A stretch of 64,000 nt of DNA from Flaviramulus sp. BrNp1-15 (GCF_022259695.1 NZ_CP092099.1:1658471-1722470), one strand, 5' to 3'. Positions 19,477-27,394 are shown, counted from the stretch's first letter. Made by a program: numbers and translations. The notes: generated by a model from the sequence alone, not told the origin.

Positions 19477-21282
19477 TTATTTTAGTATCACATAATCTGG
19501 ACTTATCAATATTAAATAAAGTGCCATTTTAACACGATTATGCATATAATCTACATTTGTATTCGTACCATTTATTGGGTCTACAGCATCAATAATAATT
19601 TGTTTTGTTTCATTTGAAAGTTGCCCACGAGTAAATAATTTGTCTAACTGATTTACTAAAACCTCGCTATCTTTTGCGTAATATTTTAGAGCTTCAAAAT
19701 CTAATGGCGTGTTTTCTAATCCTAAATCCCAGGTATTTAAAATAGAATACCACTGTGGGTACGTCCAATAATCTACCTCATTTACATAGGCAAGACTACT
19801 GGCAGAATTATGTATTTGAAATTCTGGACCTAAGAGGTTAGCGGCATCAAATTCTGAACTAGGTACATAATCTGGAAGATAAAAATTAAAAACATGAGGA
19901 GCTGCTAAAGGTAACTGCCTTGTTGCATTAAAAAAGTTATAGCCTACATTCCAGTTTAAATTGTTTTGATTGTTTAAATCTATTTGTCGTGCTACATTAA
20001 AATAGCGCACCATAGGCTCAATTAATTTGCCTTGAGTTGGGTTTTCAATCCAGCTACAGCTTCTGGCTTCTTCATCTAATAAAATGGCTTTTATAACTGC
20101 TTTCATATCGCCTCTAACACCTTTTGTATTATTGAAAGCTGCACTAACTCTTCCTATATAACCTGGAGAAGGATTAGATTTAACCATTTGTTGTATTAAT
20201 CGTAAAGACACAAAAGGAGCAATATTTTGATGATTGAATAAATTATCAATGGCATCTTCAATATCTTTCATTCCAGATTGACCACTAGGGACAGTATAAC
20301 CGTTTAATAAATGTTTTTCACCCGGTTGATGCCAATCGTCATACATTACCATAGATTTGTCTTTAATTGCGAAATAGAAACCTACTCCAAAGTTCGCAGT
20401 AACATTCCATTCGTTTTCCATTACTTCAGCTGGTCCTAGACCAGTAAAAACCTTTGCAAACTCTTTAATATCATCATTGTTATAAGTTGGAATTCTATCA
20501 CCATTACTATCTAAAACATAGGTTCCATTTTGATTTAATTCATATAAACCAATGGTAAACAATTGCATAACTTCTCTTGCAAAATTTTCATCTGGATGAA
20601 TATTCTGCTCTGGGAAACTTCTAGGGTTGTTATAGTGACTCAAATAACCACCCATCATAGGGTGTAAAGTCATTTCTAATAAAAGCTCTCTAAAATTACC
20701 AAAGGCATTATCTTTTAAAACATCATAATAACTACCTAAGCCAACACCATAATCACCTAATGCAGAATCCCATGATATTACCAAAAATTCACTTAAAGCA
20801 AGAGCAACTTTCTGGCGAAGTAAATCCTGATTACCAATATTAGATTGCCACCAAGCATATTGAAAATGTGGCCAAAACGGACCAAAATAATCATCAGCGT
20901 TTCCACCATTAGCAACATAAATGTTTTTTGCTTGATTGTAAATACTTTGCGTAAGTATTCCCATTGATTGTGAATTCATAGCAAATTGACTATCAATCCA
21001 ATCTTCAAAAGGGTTTTCGGAAACAGTTTTTATATAATTTAGATCAGTACCAAAAGTTGCCTGAGCTAGAAATCGAGAAGTTTCTAGTAAACGTGCATCT
21101 AAACCACTGCCGTTAATAGTCTTGTTTCCTGAAGCTGTTTCATTCCAATTAGTTTTACTTTGTTGACTACTGGTCGTTACTGTAATACCATTACTATGTC
21201 CTGCACCCAAATAATCTGAATACTCTTGTGAATACATGCATATAGAAAGGCTTAAAAAAAGAAAAGACAGTAGTTTTTTCAT
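19477..21282 (-). CDS. DUF1800 family secreted protein
   Basis: The 601-residue protein has a signal peptide (MKKLLSFLFLSLSICMYS). It shows the DUF1800 core: RFLAQATFG near residue 90, then FAREVMQLFTIGLYELN, IKEFAKVFTGL and a KHLLNG segment. No catalytic activity is established for this family. It is the first gene of a three-gene minus-strand operon (DUF1800, DUF1501, T9SS-discoidin), all exported but apparently by different routes. Confidence 0.88.
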   Translation of the reverse strand: MKKLLSFLFLSLSICMYSQEYSDYLGAGHSNGITVTTSSQQSKTNWNETASGNKTINGSGLDARLLETSRFLAQATFGTDLNYIKTVSENPFEDWIDSQFAMNSQSMGILTQSIYNQAKNIYVANGGNADDYFGPFWPHFQYAWWQSNIGNQDLLRQKVALALSEFLVISWDSALGDYGVGLGSYYDVLKDNAFGNFRELLLEMTLHPMMGGYLSHYNNPRSFPEQNIHPDENFAREVMQLFTIGLYELNQNGTYVLDSNGDRIPTYNNDDIKEFAKVFTGLGPAEVMENEWNVTANFGVGFYFAIKDKSMVMYDDWHQPGEKHLLNGYTVPSGQSGMKDIEDAIDNLFNHQNIAPFVSLRLIQQMVKSNPSPGYIGRVSAAFNNTKGVRGDMKAVIKAILLDEEARSCSWIENPTQGKLIEPMVRYFNVARQIDLNNQNNLNWNVGYNFFNATRQLPLAAPHVFNFYLPDYVPSSEFDAANLLGPEFQIHNSASSLAYVNEVDYWTYPQWYSILNTWDLGLENTPLDFEALKYYAKDSEVLVNQLDKLFTRGQLSNETKQIIIDAVDPINGTNTNVDYMHNRVKMALYLILISPDYVILK

Positions 21283-21450
21283 ATTATGATGGCTAGGTAC
21301 TTTAATAGTTAGGGAAACATAATTGATTAACTATGAGTCAAATATATATAAAAATATAGGTGAATTACCATATTTTTCGATGAACAGCATGTTAAATTTT
21401 GAACCATACTGTTTTATAGTTTTATATAAAAGTTTAATTTCGAATGTTAT

Positions 21451-21942
21451 ATGATAGAAATACAATCGGCAAATAACAAACCTGATTATTTACTAATTGA
21501 ACAATTAGCAGATACCATTTGGCGCGAACATTACCCTACTATAATTAGCATAGAGCAAATAGATTATATGCTCGCTAAATTCAATTCTGCAAAAGCTATA
21601 GAATCTCAAATTAATGAAGGTTCACAGTTTTATTATATGGTTTTTAATAGAGTTCCTGCTGGATATTTAGCGATTAAGAATGAAGATGATTTTTTGTTTT
21701 TGAGCAAATTGTATGTTAAAAAGGAGTTTAGAGGCAAAAAAATAGGTAAAGCTGCCTTACAATTTATTGATGAAGAAGCTAAACGATATAATTTAAAAAG
21801 TATTCAACTTAAGGTTAATAAGTACAATACTAAGTCTATTTTAGCTTACGAAAAGTTAGGTTTTAAAAAAGTAAAAGCTATGATTACCGATATTGGTAAA
21901 GGCTTTATTATGGATGATTATTTGTTGGAGAAAATTTTATAA
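21451..21942 (+). CDS. GNAT family N-acetyltransferase
   Basis: The 163-residue protein has the GNAT acetyl-CoA loop VKKEFRGKKIGKAAL (R/QxxGxG/A pattern) near residue 95, then LKVNKYNTKSILAYEKLGFK, the usual C-terminal GNAT strand and helix. The acceptor amine is unknown. A TAATTTCG sequence at 21435-21442, one base from TAnnTTTG, lies 9 bp before the ATG and could serve a very short leader. It is divergent from the DUF1800 operon. Confidence 0.87.
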   Translation: MIEIQSANNKPDYLLIEQLADTIWREHYPTIISIEQIDYMLAKFNSAKAIESQINEGSQFYYMVFNRVPAGYLAIKNEDDFLFLSKLYVKKEFRGKKIGKAALQFIDEEAKRYNLKSIQLKVNKYNTKSILAYEKLGFKKVKAMITDIGKGFIMDDYLLEKIL

Positions 21943-21950
21943 ATTAAAGC

Positions 21951-22055
21951 TGTCATTCTGAGCGCAGCGTGAGAATCTGTTTGTTGTGTAATTACTTTAA
22001 AAAAATTTATTCCAATTTTAAAGATTGTCACGTCGTTTCTCTCCTCACAATGACG
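21951..22055. repeat. REP-like repeat with inverted ends (GTCATTCTGAGC ... CTCACAATGAC)
   Basis: The gap between the acetyltransferase and DUF4268 genes holds a unit starting GTCATTCTGAGCGCAGCG and ending CCTCACAATGACG. The outer bases GTCATT and AATGAC are inverted copies, and the same end signature recurs at 28.5 and 28.6-28.7 kb. It lies between convergent 3' ends, a common position for such elements. Confidence 0.6.
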
Positions 22056-22056
22056 G

Positions 22057-22485
22057 TTACCCCTCAATAATATCTTTATACTCCTCAAAAAAAGCTTCAA
22101 ACAAGCTCATTTTTTCGTTAAAAAATTCCATTACATCACGCCAGGAGTTTTTATTATGAATAGATACCTTTTGCTGTAAAGGCAGATAGACTCTGGAGAT
22201 TTCCTTTTCATTATCTAAAAAATATTCTTCTTCAAAAATTGCATCAGGCAGAAATTCATCAAGAAGAATTGACTTTAAAGCAAGTAGTTTTTCCCAGTAT
22301 TTAATACGGTTTTCAAGATCATCTTCAAGGTCTAAAGCTACCAAAGCTGTTTTATTATCAAAATAAAATTTAAAACTTAAGCCTTTTAATTTGGTGTCAT
22401 ACAAAATCCATTTCCGTGGAAATGATTTCCCGAAACTTGTCCAGAATTCTTGTCTTAATAATCGTGATTCTTCTTTACTAAACAT
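22057..22485 (-). CDS. DUF4268 family protein
   Basis: The 142-residue protein matches the short DUF4268 family: FWTSFGKSFPRKWILYDTK near residue 15, aspartate-rich DLEDDLENRI in the middle, and FNEKMSLFEAFFEEYKDII at the C-terminus. No signal peptide or membrane segment is visible, so it is cytoplasmic. The family is found in bacteria with no assigned role; some members are fused to nuclease or restriction domains, but this one is the stand-alone form. Confidence 0.75.
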   Translation of the reverse strand: MFSKEESRLLRQEFWTSFGKSFPRKWILYDTKLKGLSFKFYFDNKTALVALDLEDDLENRIKYWEKLLALKSILLDEFLPDAIFEEEYFLDNEKEISRVYLPLQQKVSIHNKNSWRDVMEFFNEKMSLFEAFFEEYKDIIEG

Positions 22486-22648
22486 TTAAAAGCCCATCCT
22501 TATTCCTTCCCAAGGGGAAGGATACACTCTTGTGTTATTTTTTCTTAATTTTTTAATAATTTATTTGAAACAATATTTTGTTAATTCATACACTTTTGAT
22601 TTTATATCAGTTCCCTTTCTTGTGGAAAGGGTTAGGGAAAGGCTTTAA
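22486..22648. repeat. MITE/REP-pair element with ~36-bp imperfect inverted ends
   Basis: The left end (TTAAAAGCCCATCCTTATTC, 22486 on) and the inverted right end (TTAAAGCCTTTCCCTAACCC read on the minus strand from 22648) match at roughly 26 of 36 positions. Each arm contains its own palindrome: CTTCCCAAGGGGAAG on the left and CCCTTTC/GAAAGGG on the right. The unit fills the whole gap between the DUF4268 start and the ZIP stop. It resembles the palindromic intergenic repeats common in flavobacterial genomes. Confidence 0.55.
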
Positions 22649-23319
22649 ATCAAATAAGCAATCCCAACACCTAAAATAATAGCAATAAATTTTGACATAT
22701 TAAATTTATGGCCTTCGCCGCTTTCAAATAAAATGGTGGTAGAAATATGAAAAAATATACCAATTACTATAGCATTAATTACATGTGCATAGTCTGCAAT
22801 AACTGTTGAAGTATTAGAAATATAAGTCCCTAGAGGCGTCATAGCAGCAAAAACGACTAAAAAAATACCAATTTTAAATTTGCTAAAACTAGACTGAAAC
22901 AAAAACAAAGTAATTAAAGTCGCAATAGGTATTTTATGTACTAAAACCCCGTAAACCATATCGTTATGATCATGTATTGGAAAACCTTCTAAAAAGCTAT
23001 GAATACATAAACTAATAAACAATAGCCAAGGAAAAGCCTTTTCCTCTTTATGGATGTGTACATGCCCATGTTCTGCACCTTTAGAAAAAAGTTCTAAAAC
23101 AATTTGCAGCATAATACCACACATTATGAATAACCCAGTAAGTTTGGTATCTAAATGCTCATAAACTTCTGGTAAGAGTTCAAAAAGGGTTAGAGCTAAT
23201 AAAAAAGCACCACTAAAAGAGAGTAGGAGCTTGGTGTTCCAGGACTTTTGTTTTTTGGTTAAAAAGGCTAAAACAACACCTAAAATAACTGCAAGTATGG
23301 GAAAAATAAATTTATTCAT
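22645..23319 (-). CDS. ZIP family divalent metal transporter
   Basis: The 224-residue protein has about eight hydrophobic segments. It shows the ZIP metal-site helices: HSFLEGFPI in TM4 and LVHKIPIATLI in TM5, with a histidine-rich loop (EHGHVHIHKEEK) between TM3 and TM4. It probably moves Zn2+, Fe2+ or Mn2+ across the inner membrane into the cytoplasm. The stop codon lies inside the right arm of the REP pair. No neighbour points to a specific metal. Confidence 0.87.
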   Translation of the reverse strand: MNKFIFPILAVILGVVLAFLTKKQKSWNTKLLLSFSGAFLLALTLFELLPEVYEHLDTKLTGLFIMCGIMLQIVLELFSKGAEHGHVHIHKEEKAFPWLLFISLCIHSFLEGFPIHDHNDMVYGVLVHKIPIATLITLFLFQSSFSKFKIGIFLVVFAAMTPLGTYISNTSTVIADYAHVINAIVIGIFFHISTTILFESGEGHKFNMSKFIAIILGVGIAYLI

Positions 23320-23371
23320 TCAAAAAAATAATATTCACAAGAGTAAGTATAATTAATTATCAATTATAGGC

Positions 23372-24103
23372 TTACTTAAAAATCATAACTAAACGTTCAG
23401 ATGTTTTAGACTTAAACGGATTTAATTTATAATCGCCAAAAACATCCAATAAATATACATCTGCCTGCTCAAAAAGCATTTCAAAATCACTTAAAGTAAA
23501 CGCACGTACACGTTCTTGAAAATGATAATCCTCACCATCAGCAGTAAAAGTAATATCTTTTATAATATATCCATCTTCTACGTAACGTTTTAAATGGAAT
23601 TCAATATCATCAACCGTTTTAACCTCCTCAGGCACTAAATTAGCAATAACATATTCACTATTCATAAAATCAATCACTCCAAAACCACTGGCATTTAAAT
23701 CTGCTTTAATTGCTTTAATGGTTTTTAAGTTGTCATCATCATCTTCAAAATATCCAAAACTGGTAAATAAGTTAAATACGGCATCAAATTGTTTATGGAA
23801 AGGTTTACACATATCATGCACCTCAAAATGCAAACGGTGGTTTTCAAATTGTTTTGCAAAAGCAATGCTGTTTTCACTCAAATCGGCACCCGTAACATCA
23901 TATCCAATTTTGTTAAGGTAGCGTGCATGTCTCCCTTTTCCACAAGCTAAATCTAAAATAGTACCACCTTCAGGAATATTTAAATAACTAGTAAGCGTAT
24001 CCATAAAAGCTTGCGCCTCCTTAGAGTTTCGGTCCTTATATAAAGTATGGTAAAATGGCGTATCAAACCACGAGGTAAACCATTTAGTAGTGTTTTTAGT
24101 CAT
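23372..24103 (-). CDS. Class I SAM-dependent methyltransferase
   Basis: With the ATG at 24103 the protein has 243 residues; the frame extends to 24166 but those codons run into a repeat. SAM motif I is ILDLACGKGRHARYL, followed by GYDVTGADLS (motif II acidic residue) and FDAVFNLFTSFGYF. It ends SERLVMIFK. The substrate is unknown and probably a small molecule, since there is no RNA- or DNA-binding module. It is divergent from the THUMP methyltransferase gene. Confidence 0.85.
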   Translation of the reverse strand: MTKNTTKWFTSWFDTPFYHTLYKDRNSKEAQAFMDTLTSYLNIPEGGTILDLACGKGRHARYLNKIGYDVTGADLSENSIAFAKQFENHRLHFEVHDMCKPFHKQFDAVFNLFTSFGYFEDDDDNLKTIKAIKADLNASGFGVIDFMNSEYVIANLVPEEVKTVDDIEFHLKRYVEDGYIIKDITFTADGEDYHFQERVRAFTLSDFEMLFEQADVYLLDVFGDYKLNPFKSKTSERLVMIFK

Positions 24104-24146
24104 ATACACTTCCTGTGTAGACAGGAATCTTTTTTTTATCTTTTTG

Positions 24147-24236
24147 GGGCTTCCCCCGAAAAACATCGGGGGGCAGGCTTTCCGCTATATCTTTTTTGCT
24201 TTTAATAGCAAAAAAGGATGCCGCTGCAATCCTTAA
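24147..24236. repeat. Compound palindromic intergenic repeat (CCCCCGA hairpin and TTTTTTGCT hairpin)
   Basis: Two hairpins sit in tandem: CCCCCGA (24153-24159) with TCGGGGG (24166-24172), then TTTTTTGCT (24192-24200) with AGCAAAAAA (24207-24215), separated by GCTTTCCGCTATATC and followed by GGATGCCGCTGCAATCC. The GC-rich first hairpin is out of character with the surrounding AT-rich DNA. The text resembles a dispersed Bacteroidota intergenic repeat. It may also act as an insulator between the two divergent methyltransferase genes. Confidence 0.55.
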
Positions 24237-24278
24237 CCTAAATTATCAATAAACTTTACGTTTGCCACAAAATTACGT

Positions 24279-24286
24279 TATTTTTG
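24279..24286 (+). promoter_or_regulatory. -7 box TATTTTTG ahead of the THUMP methyltransferase gene
   Basis: TATTTTTG matches TAnnTTTG and lies 20 bp before the ATG at 24307. A TTTG at 24261-24264 could be the -33 element, but its 14-bp spacing is shorter than the usual 17-23. Confidence 0.45.
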
Positions 24287-24306
24287 CAAGGTATTTTACA
24301 ACAACA

Positions 24307-25464
24307 ATGGAAGAAAATTTTAATATGGTAGCCAAAACCCTTTTTGGCTTTGAAGATTTGTTAGAAAAAGAACTCACCCAATTAGGTGCGCAACACGTTA
24401 AAAAAGGAACGCGTAACGTATCATTTGTGGGCGATAAAGGGTTTATGTATAAATGTAATTTAGCATTGCGTACAGCCATTAAAATTTTAAAACCCATCCA
24501 TTCGTTTTCGGTAAGCAGCGAAAAGGATTTATACGATAAAATCTATAAAATGGACTGGGATAAGTATCTAAAACCAACAGGTACACTGGCGGTTGATGCT
24601 ACTATTCATTCCGATTTGTTTTCTCACTCACTTTACATTGCTCAAAAAACAAAAGATGCTATTGTAGATAAGTTTAGAGATACTACAGGGCAACGTCCAA
24701 ACGTAGATTTAAAATTTCCAGACTTAAAAATAAATGTACATATAGATAGACGCCAATGTACCATTTCGTTAGACTCATCTGGCGATTCGCTGCATAAACG
24801 TGGTTATAAAACAGCAACCAATATTGCGCCTATAAATGAGGTTTTGGCAGCTGGTTTAATAATGCTTTCTGGTTGGGACGGACAAACCGATTTTATGGAT
24901 CCTATGTGTGGCTCTGGTACCATGCTTATTGAGGCAGCTATGATAGCCTGTAACATACCACCAAACCTTATGCGTAAAGAGTTTGCTTTTGAGCGCTGGC
25001 AAGATTGGGATGTTGAGTTATTCGAAAAAATTGAAGAATCGTTGTTGGGTAAAACTCGCGATTTTCATCATAAAATAATTGGTTACGATAAAGCACCAAG
25101 TGCGGTTGCTAAAGCCAAAGAAAATGTAAAAAATGCCCAGTTAGAAGATTTTATTGAGGTTAAGCATGAAGACTTTTTTAAAACCCAAAAAGGTGGTGAT
25201 GCAAAGTTACATATGGTATTTAACCCACCATATGGTGAGCGTTTAAATATTGATATGGAGGAGTTTTACAAAAATATTGGCGATACTCTTAAACAAAATT
25301 ACCAAGGTACCGATGCTTGGTTTATTACTTCAAACCTAGATGCGCTTAAGCATGTTGGTTTACGACCTTCCAGAAAAATACAATTATATAATGCCAAACT
25401 AGAATCGCGCTTGGTTAAGTATGTATTGTACGAAGGCAGTAAAAAAGGGAAGTATATGAAGTAG
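24307..25464 (+). CDS. THUMP-domain class I rRNA methyltransferase (RlmL/RlmK N-terminal type)
   Basis: Starting at the ATG at 24307 gives 385 residues; an upstream TTG would add 15 residues overlapping the putative promoter. A THUMP-type RNA-binding region covers about residues 45-155. The methyltransferase domain has DPMCGSGTMLIEAA (SAM loop) and FNPPYGERL, the NPPY signature of N2-guanine or N6-adenine methylation. It probably modifies 23S rRNA. The final codons (YEGSKKGKYMK) lie over a 24-bp sequence repeated at 27248, which suggests an insertion at the 3' end of this gene. Confidence 0.88.
   Translation: MEENFNMVAKTLFGFEDLLEKELTQLGAQHVKKGTRNVSFVGDKGFMYKCNLALRTAIKILKPIHSFSVSSEKDLYDKIYKMDWDKYLKPTGTLAVDATIHSDLFSHSLYIAQKTKDAIVDKFRDTTGQRPNVDLKFPDLKINVHIDRRQCTISLDSSGDSLHKRGYKTATNIAPINEVLAAGLIMLSGWDGQTDFMDPMCGSGTMLIEAAMIACNIPPNLMRKEFAFERWQDWDVELFEKIEESLLGKTRDFHHKIIGYDKAPSAVAKAKENVKNAQLEDFIEVKHEDFFKTQKGGDAKLHMVFNPPYGERLNIDMEEFYKNIGDTLKQNYQGTDAWFITSNLDALKHVGLRPSRKIQLYNAKLESRLVKYVLYEGSKKGKYMK
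25427..25450 (+). repeat. Direct repeat copy 1 (3' end of the methyltransferase gene)
   Basis: TGTACGAAGGCAGTAAAAAAGGGA matches the sequence at 27248-27271 at 22 of 24 positions, with the first 13 identical. The two copies bracket the PsiD-like gene. This is the signature left by site-specific or duplication-generating insertion at a gene end. Confidence 0.6.
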
Positions 25465-25784
25465 AATTTTTGATCAATACTTTTGTAAAATATAAGCCCC
25501 GTTTACGAGGCTTATGAATTTTTATAGGCTTTTTTTATTATTGTTGTATATAATTATCACCTACAACAACTCCACAAACAGCACCAAGACAATTATTGTC
25601 TCTTGGTGCGCAAGATCCCAAACAAATAGAAATAAAACATTATTTTTCATTTTCTTTATATTTAGTTTGTGTACTCTTTTTGAATTGGATTTTCCTCTTT
25701 ACTCCGTAGTTTAATTGCCCATAAAGCTTATTTATTGATACATATCAAGTTTTACTTTAGTATATTATTTATTAAACACTCTTA
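25465..25784. other. Gap after the methyltransferase gene: terminator, second hairpin, no convincing gene
   Basis: After the terminator at 25492 there is another strong inverted repeat, GCACCAAGACAAT (25581-25593) with a near-complement ending at GCACCAAGA on the other strand (25595-25609). On the minus strand one frame reads a short cysteine-rich string (GSCAPRDNNCLGAVCG) but has a stop just before it and no start codon. A plus-strand frame from 25514 (66 codons) is low-complexity and has no family likeness. I do not call a gene here. Confidence 0.5.
25492..25522 (+). terminator. Rho-independent-like terminator after the THUMP methyltransferase gene
   Basis: ATAAGCC (25492-25498) pairs with GGCTTAT (25509-25515) around a 10-base loop, followed by GAATTTTTAT. 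It lies 28 bp after the stop codon at 25464. Confidence 0.6.
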
Positions 25785-26972
25785 CTAGGTTGGATATACA
25801 GGCGGACAAGTGCTTATAGAGTTTCCATAGTGACGATAATTACTACATTCATTAATAAAAGGAGATTTTCCTTCTTGAAAAAGTAAAATAATATCAGACC
25901 CACCAAACTTAAAAAAACCAAATTCATCCCCTTTCGAAACAGTACTTCCGGGTATAGCTGTCATGTGTACAGATGATACTTGACACATTCCTATTGGAAT
26001 TATAGCGACAATTCCCATATCTCCTTCTGTCGAACCTGTCGTATCAATAGTAATAATTCCTCTAGCCTGCAAAAACTGATATCCATTTTCAGCATTATCA
26101 GGCGCATCAAACTGCCCTTTAGAAATATTTACCTCTAAAAAAGTTAATCCTTGAACAGGAAAACATTCTTTAACAACTCCAGATACAGGAACATGAAAAC
26201 GATGGTATGAATATGGACCTAAAAAATAGTGCACAAAAGTACCGTTGGCAAAACTATTAGCAAATTGACTACCCTTTAGTAATTCATTAATATTAGCTAC
26301 TCTATGTGTTTGTTTAATAACAATTTCATCAATATATGAACTTTGGTTAATTGCATATTTTTTTCTGAACGTACAATCTGCTGGCATCGTTACAATACTA
26401 TTATCATCAGGAGATGTAATAGGACGCAGTCCTGGATTTAACTCACGTGCAAAAAAATCATTAAAACTGTTCCAAGGAGCATTAGGTTTTCCATTAACCA
26501 TGGAATCTTGAATTCTATACTGTGGTGAAAATTTTATAAATGAATTTAAAATAGTTTCATTAAATGACTCAGGAGTATTTAAAAAATCACCCCAATAGTT
26601 TGCGTAATCTACAAGAAATTCACTAAACCAAGGTATGTTTTGTGCTAATGTACCACTAGATGTTTGTTGATCTACCAAATAATAGTAATGACACAATCTA
26701 TCATATACTTCTTGGCTATGTAATGTATTTGGCTTTCTCCAAGCTGCTTCACCACTTTGTTGCGGAATCCATTTTACAAAGGCATTCAAATAATTGATAT
26801 AAGAATATCGATCTGTTGGCCAATATAAGGATTCAAATAAAACTTGATCTAGTGATAGTCTAGCATTATTTTTAGCAATATTTAATGATTGTTCTATTAG
26901 AGTCCAATCATCAGTAGTGGCTAAATTTAGTAAATAAACAATACCTTCATTTGATGTTTTAAAATTCTTCAT
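25785..26972 (-). CDS. Phosphatidylserine decarboxylase-like enzyme (PsiD/PSDC branch)
   Basis: The 395-residue protein has an N-terminal PSDC-type region (about residues 1-150: WPTDRYSYINYLNAFVKWIP, then IPWFSEFLVDYANYWGDFL). A decarboxylase domain follows with FNDFFARELNPGLRP, ADCTFRKK and FLGPYSYHRFHVPVSG. The autocleavage site is FGGS with S359 as the predicted pyruvoyl precursor, followed by DIILLFQEG. No signal peptide or membrane segment is visible. Fungal relatives with this architecture decarboxylate aromatic amino acids; the substrate here is unproven. The gene stands alone between two direct repeats and has a TACGTA palindrome upstream. Confidence 0.82.
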   Translation of the reverse strand: MKNFKTSNEGIVYLLNLATTDDWTLIEQSLNIAKNNARLSLDQVLFESLYWPTDRYSYINYLNAFVKWIPQQSGEAAWRKPNTLHSQEVYDRLCHYYYLVDQQTSSGTLAQNIPWFSEFLVDYANYWGDFLNTPESFNETILNSFIKFSPQYRIQDSMVNGKPNAPWNSFNDFFARELNPGLRPITSPDDNSIVTMPADCTFRKKYAINQSSYIDEIVIKQTHRVANINELLKGSQFANSFANGTFVHYFLGPYSYHRFHVPVSGVVKECFPVQGLTFLEVNISKGQFDAPDNAENGYQFLQARGIITIDTTGSTEGDMGIVAIIPIGMCQVSSVHMTAIPGSTVSKGDEFGFFKFGGSDIILLFQEGKSPFINECSNYRHYGNSISTCPPVYPT

Positions 26973-27047
26973 TTTTTTCTGTTTATGAATTGGATTATCT
27001 TTGCGTCTAGATAAAATGACTTTGTAATTTTTCTTATAAAAGATGCT

Positions 27048-27055
27048 GTAAGATA
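27048..27055 (-). promoter_or_regulatory. Putative -7 box of the PsiD-like gene
   Basis: On the minus strand TATCTTAC keeps the TAnnTT part of the consensus. It lies exactly 23 bp after the TACGTA palindrome, the same offset at which the ComEC-like gene has TAACTTTC. Confidence 0.35.
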
Positions 27056-27078
27056 AGTTTAATCTGTCAGAAAAAAAA

Positions 27079-27094
27079 TACGTACTTATACGTA
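27079..27094. promoter_or_regulatory. 16-bp TACGTA operator-like palindrome upstream of the PsiD-like gene
   Basis: TACGTACTTATACGTA is a near-perfect inverted repeat of TACGTA half-sites with a 4-bp spacer. It differs in one base from the palindrome at 31141-31156 upstream of the ComEC-like gene. It lies 107 bp before the start codon at 26972. Confidence 0.55.
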
Positions 27095-27127
27095 ATTATC
27101 TGATAATGAGTTTGATGTGGTGTTGTT

Positions 27128-27246
27128 TTGTTATTCAGCACTGTGATGCGGAATCCGCTTTTTATTATGGATGCTGAAATCGAAGATTCACGAATTCAAT
27201 ATTCTAAAATAATAAACAATGAGTACTCGAGTTCAGCATGACAAAA
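27128..27246. repeat. REP-like repeat, GATGCGGAATC/ATGCTGAA family, copy 1
   Basis: Begins TTGTTATTCAGCACTGTGATGCGGAATCC and ends GTTCAGCATGACAAAA. It shares GATGCGGAATC, TTTTTTAnTATGGATGCTGAA and the end CAGCATGACAAAA with the copy at 27291. It forms an imperfect stem through TTGTnATTC and its inverse at the right end. Confidence 0.6.
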
Positions 27247-27247
27247 A

Positions 27248-27271
27248 TGTACGAAGGCAGAAAAAAAGGGT
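27248..27271 (+). repeat. Direct repeat copy 2 of the methyltransferase gene 3' end
   Basis: TGTACGAAGGCAGAAAAAAAGGGT reads, in the methyltransferase frame, as YEGRKKG with a stop TAG directly after. It is thus a plausible alternative end of that gene. It matches 25427-25450 at 22 of 24 positions and closes a segment of about 1.82 kb containing the PsiD-like gene. Confidence 0.6.
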
Positions 27272-27290
27272 AGAGGTTTAATAAACTTTC

Positions 27291-27362
27291 TTTGTCATTC
27301 CGCACTACGATGCGGAATCTATTTTTTACTATGGATGCTGAATCAAGTTCAGCATGACAAAA
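27291..27362. repeat. REP-like repeat, GATGCGGAATC/ATGCTGAA family, copy 2
   Basis: A compact copy from TTTGTCATTCCGCACTACG to CAGCATGACAA. A fragment (ATACGATGCGGAATCAATTTC) follows at 27370-27390. Together with copy 1 it fills most of the 422-bp gap between the PsiD-like and DUF1080 genes. Confidence 0.6.
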
Positions 27363-27394
27363 TATTAGGCAATACGATGCGGAATCAATTTCAA

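Noticed and set aside
24104-24166. 21-residue extension of the small-molecule methyltransferase
   Set aside because: Its codons run through a palindromic repeat; the ATG at 24103 starts a normal methyltransferase N-terminus.
25528-25640. Cysteine-rich minus-strand string (GSCAPRDNNCLGAVCG) suggestive of a small secreted peptide
   Set aside because: No start codon in frame and a stop just before it. The sequence is explained by a near-perfect hairpin; kept only as a possible remnant.
25514-25714. 66-codon plus-strand frame after the methyltransferase gene
   Set aside because: Low-complexity, begins inside the terminator hairpin, and has no family likeness or ribosome-binding context.
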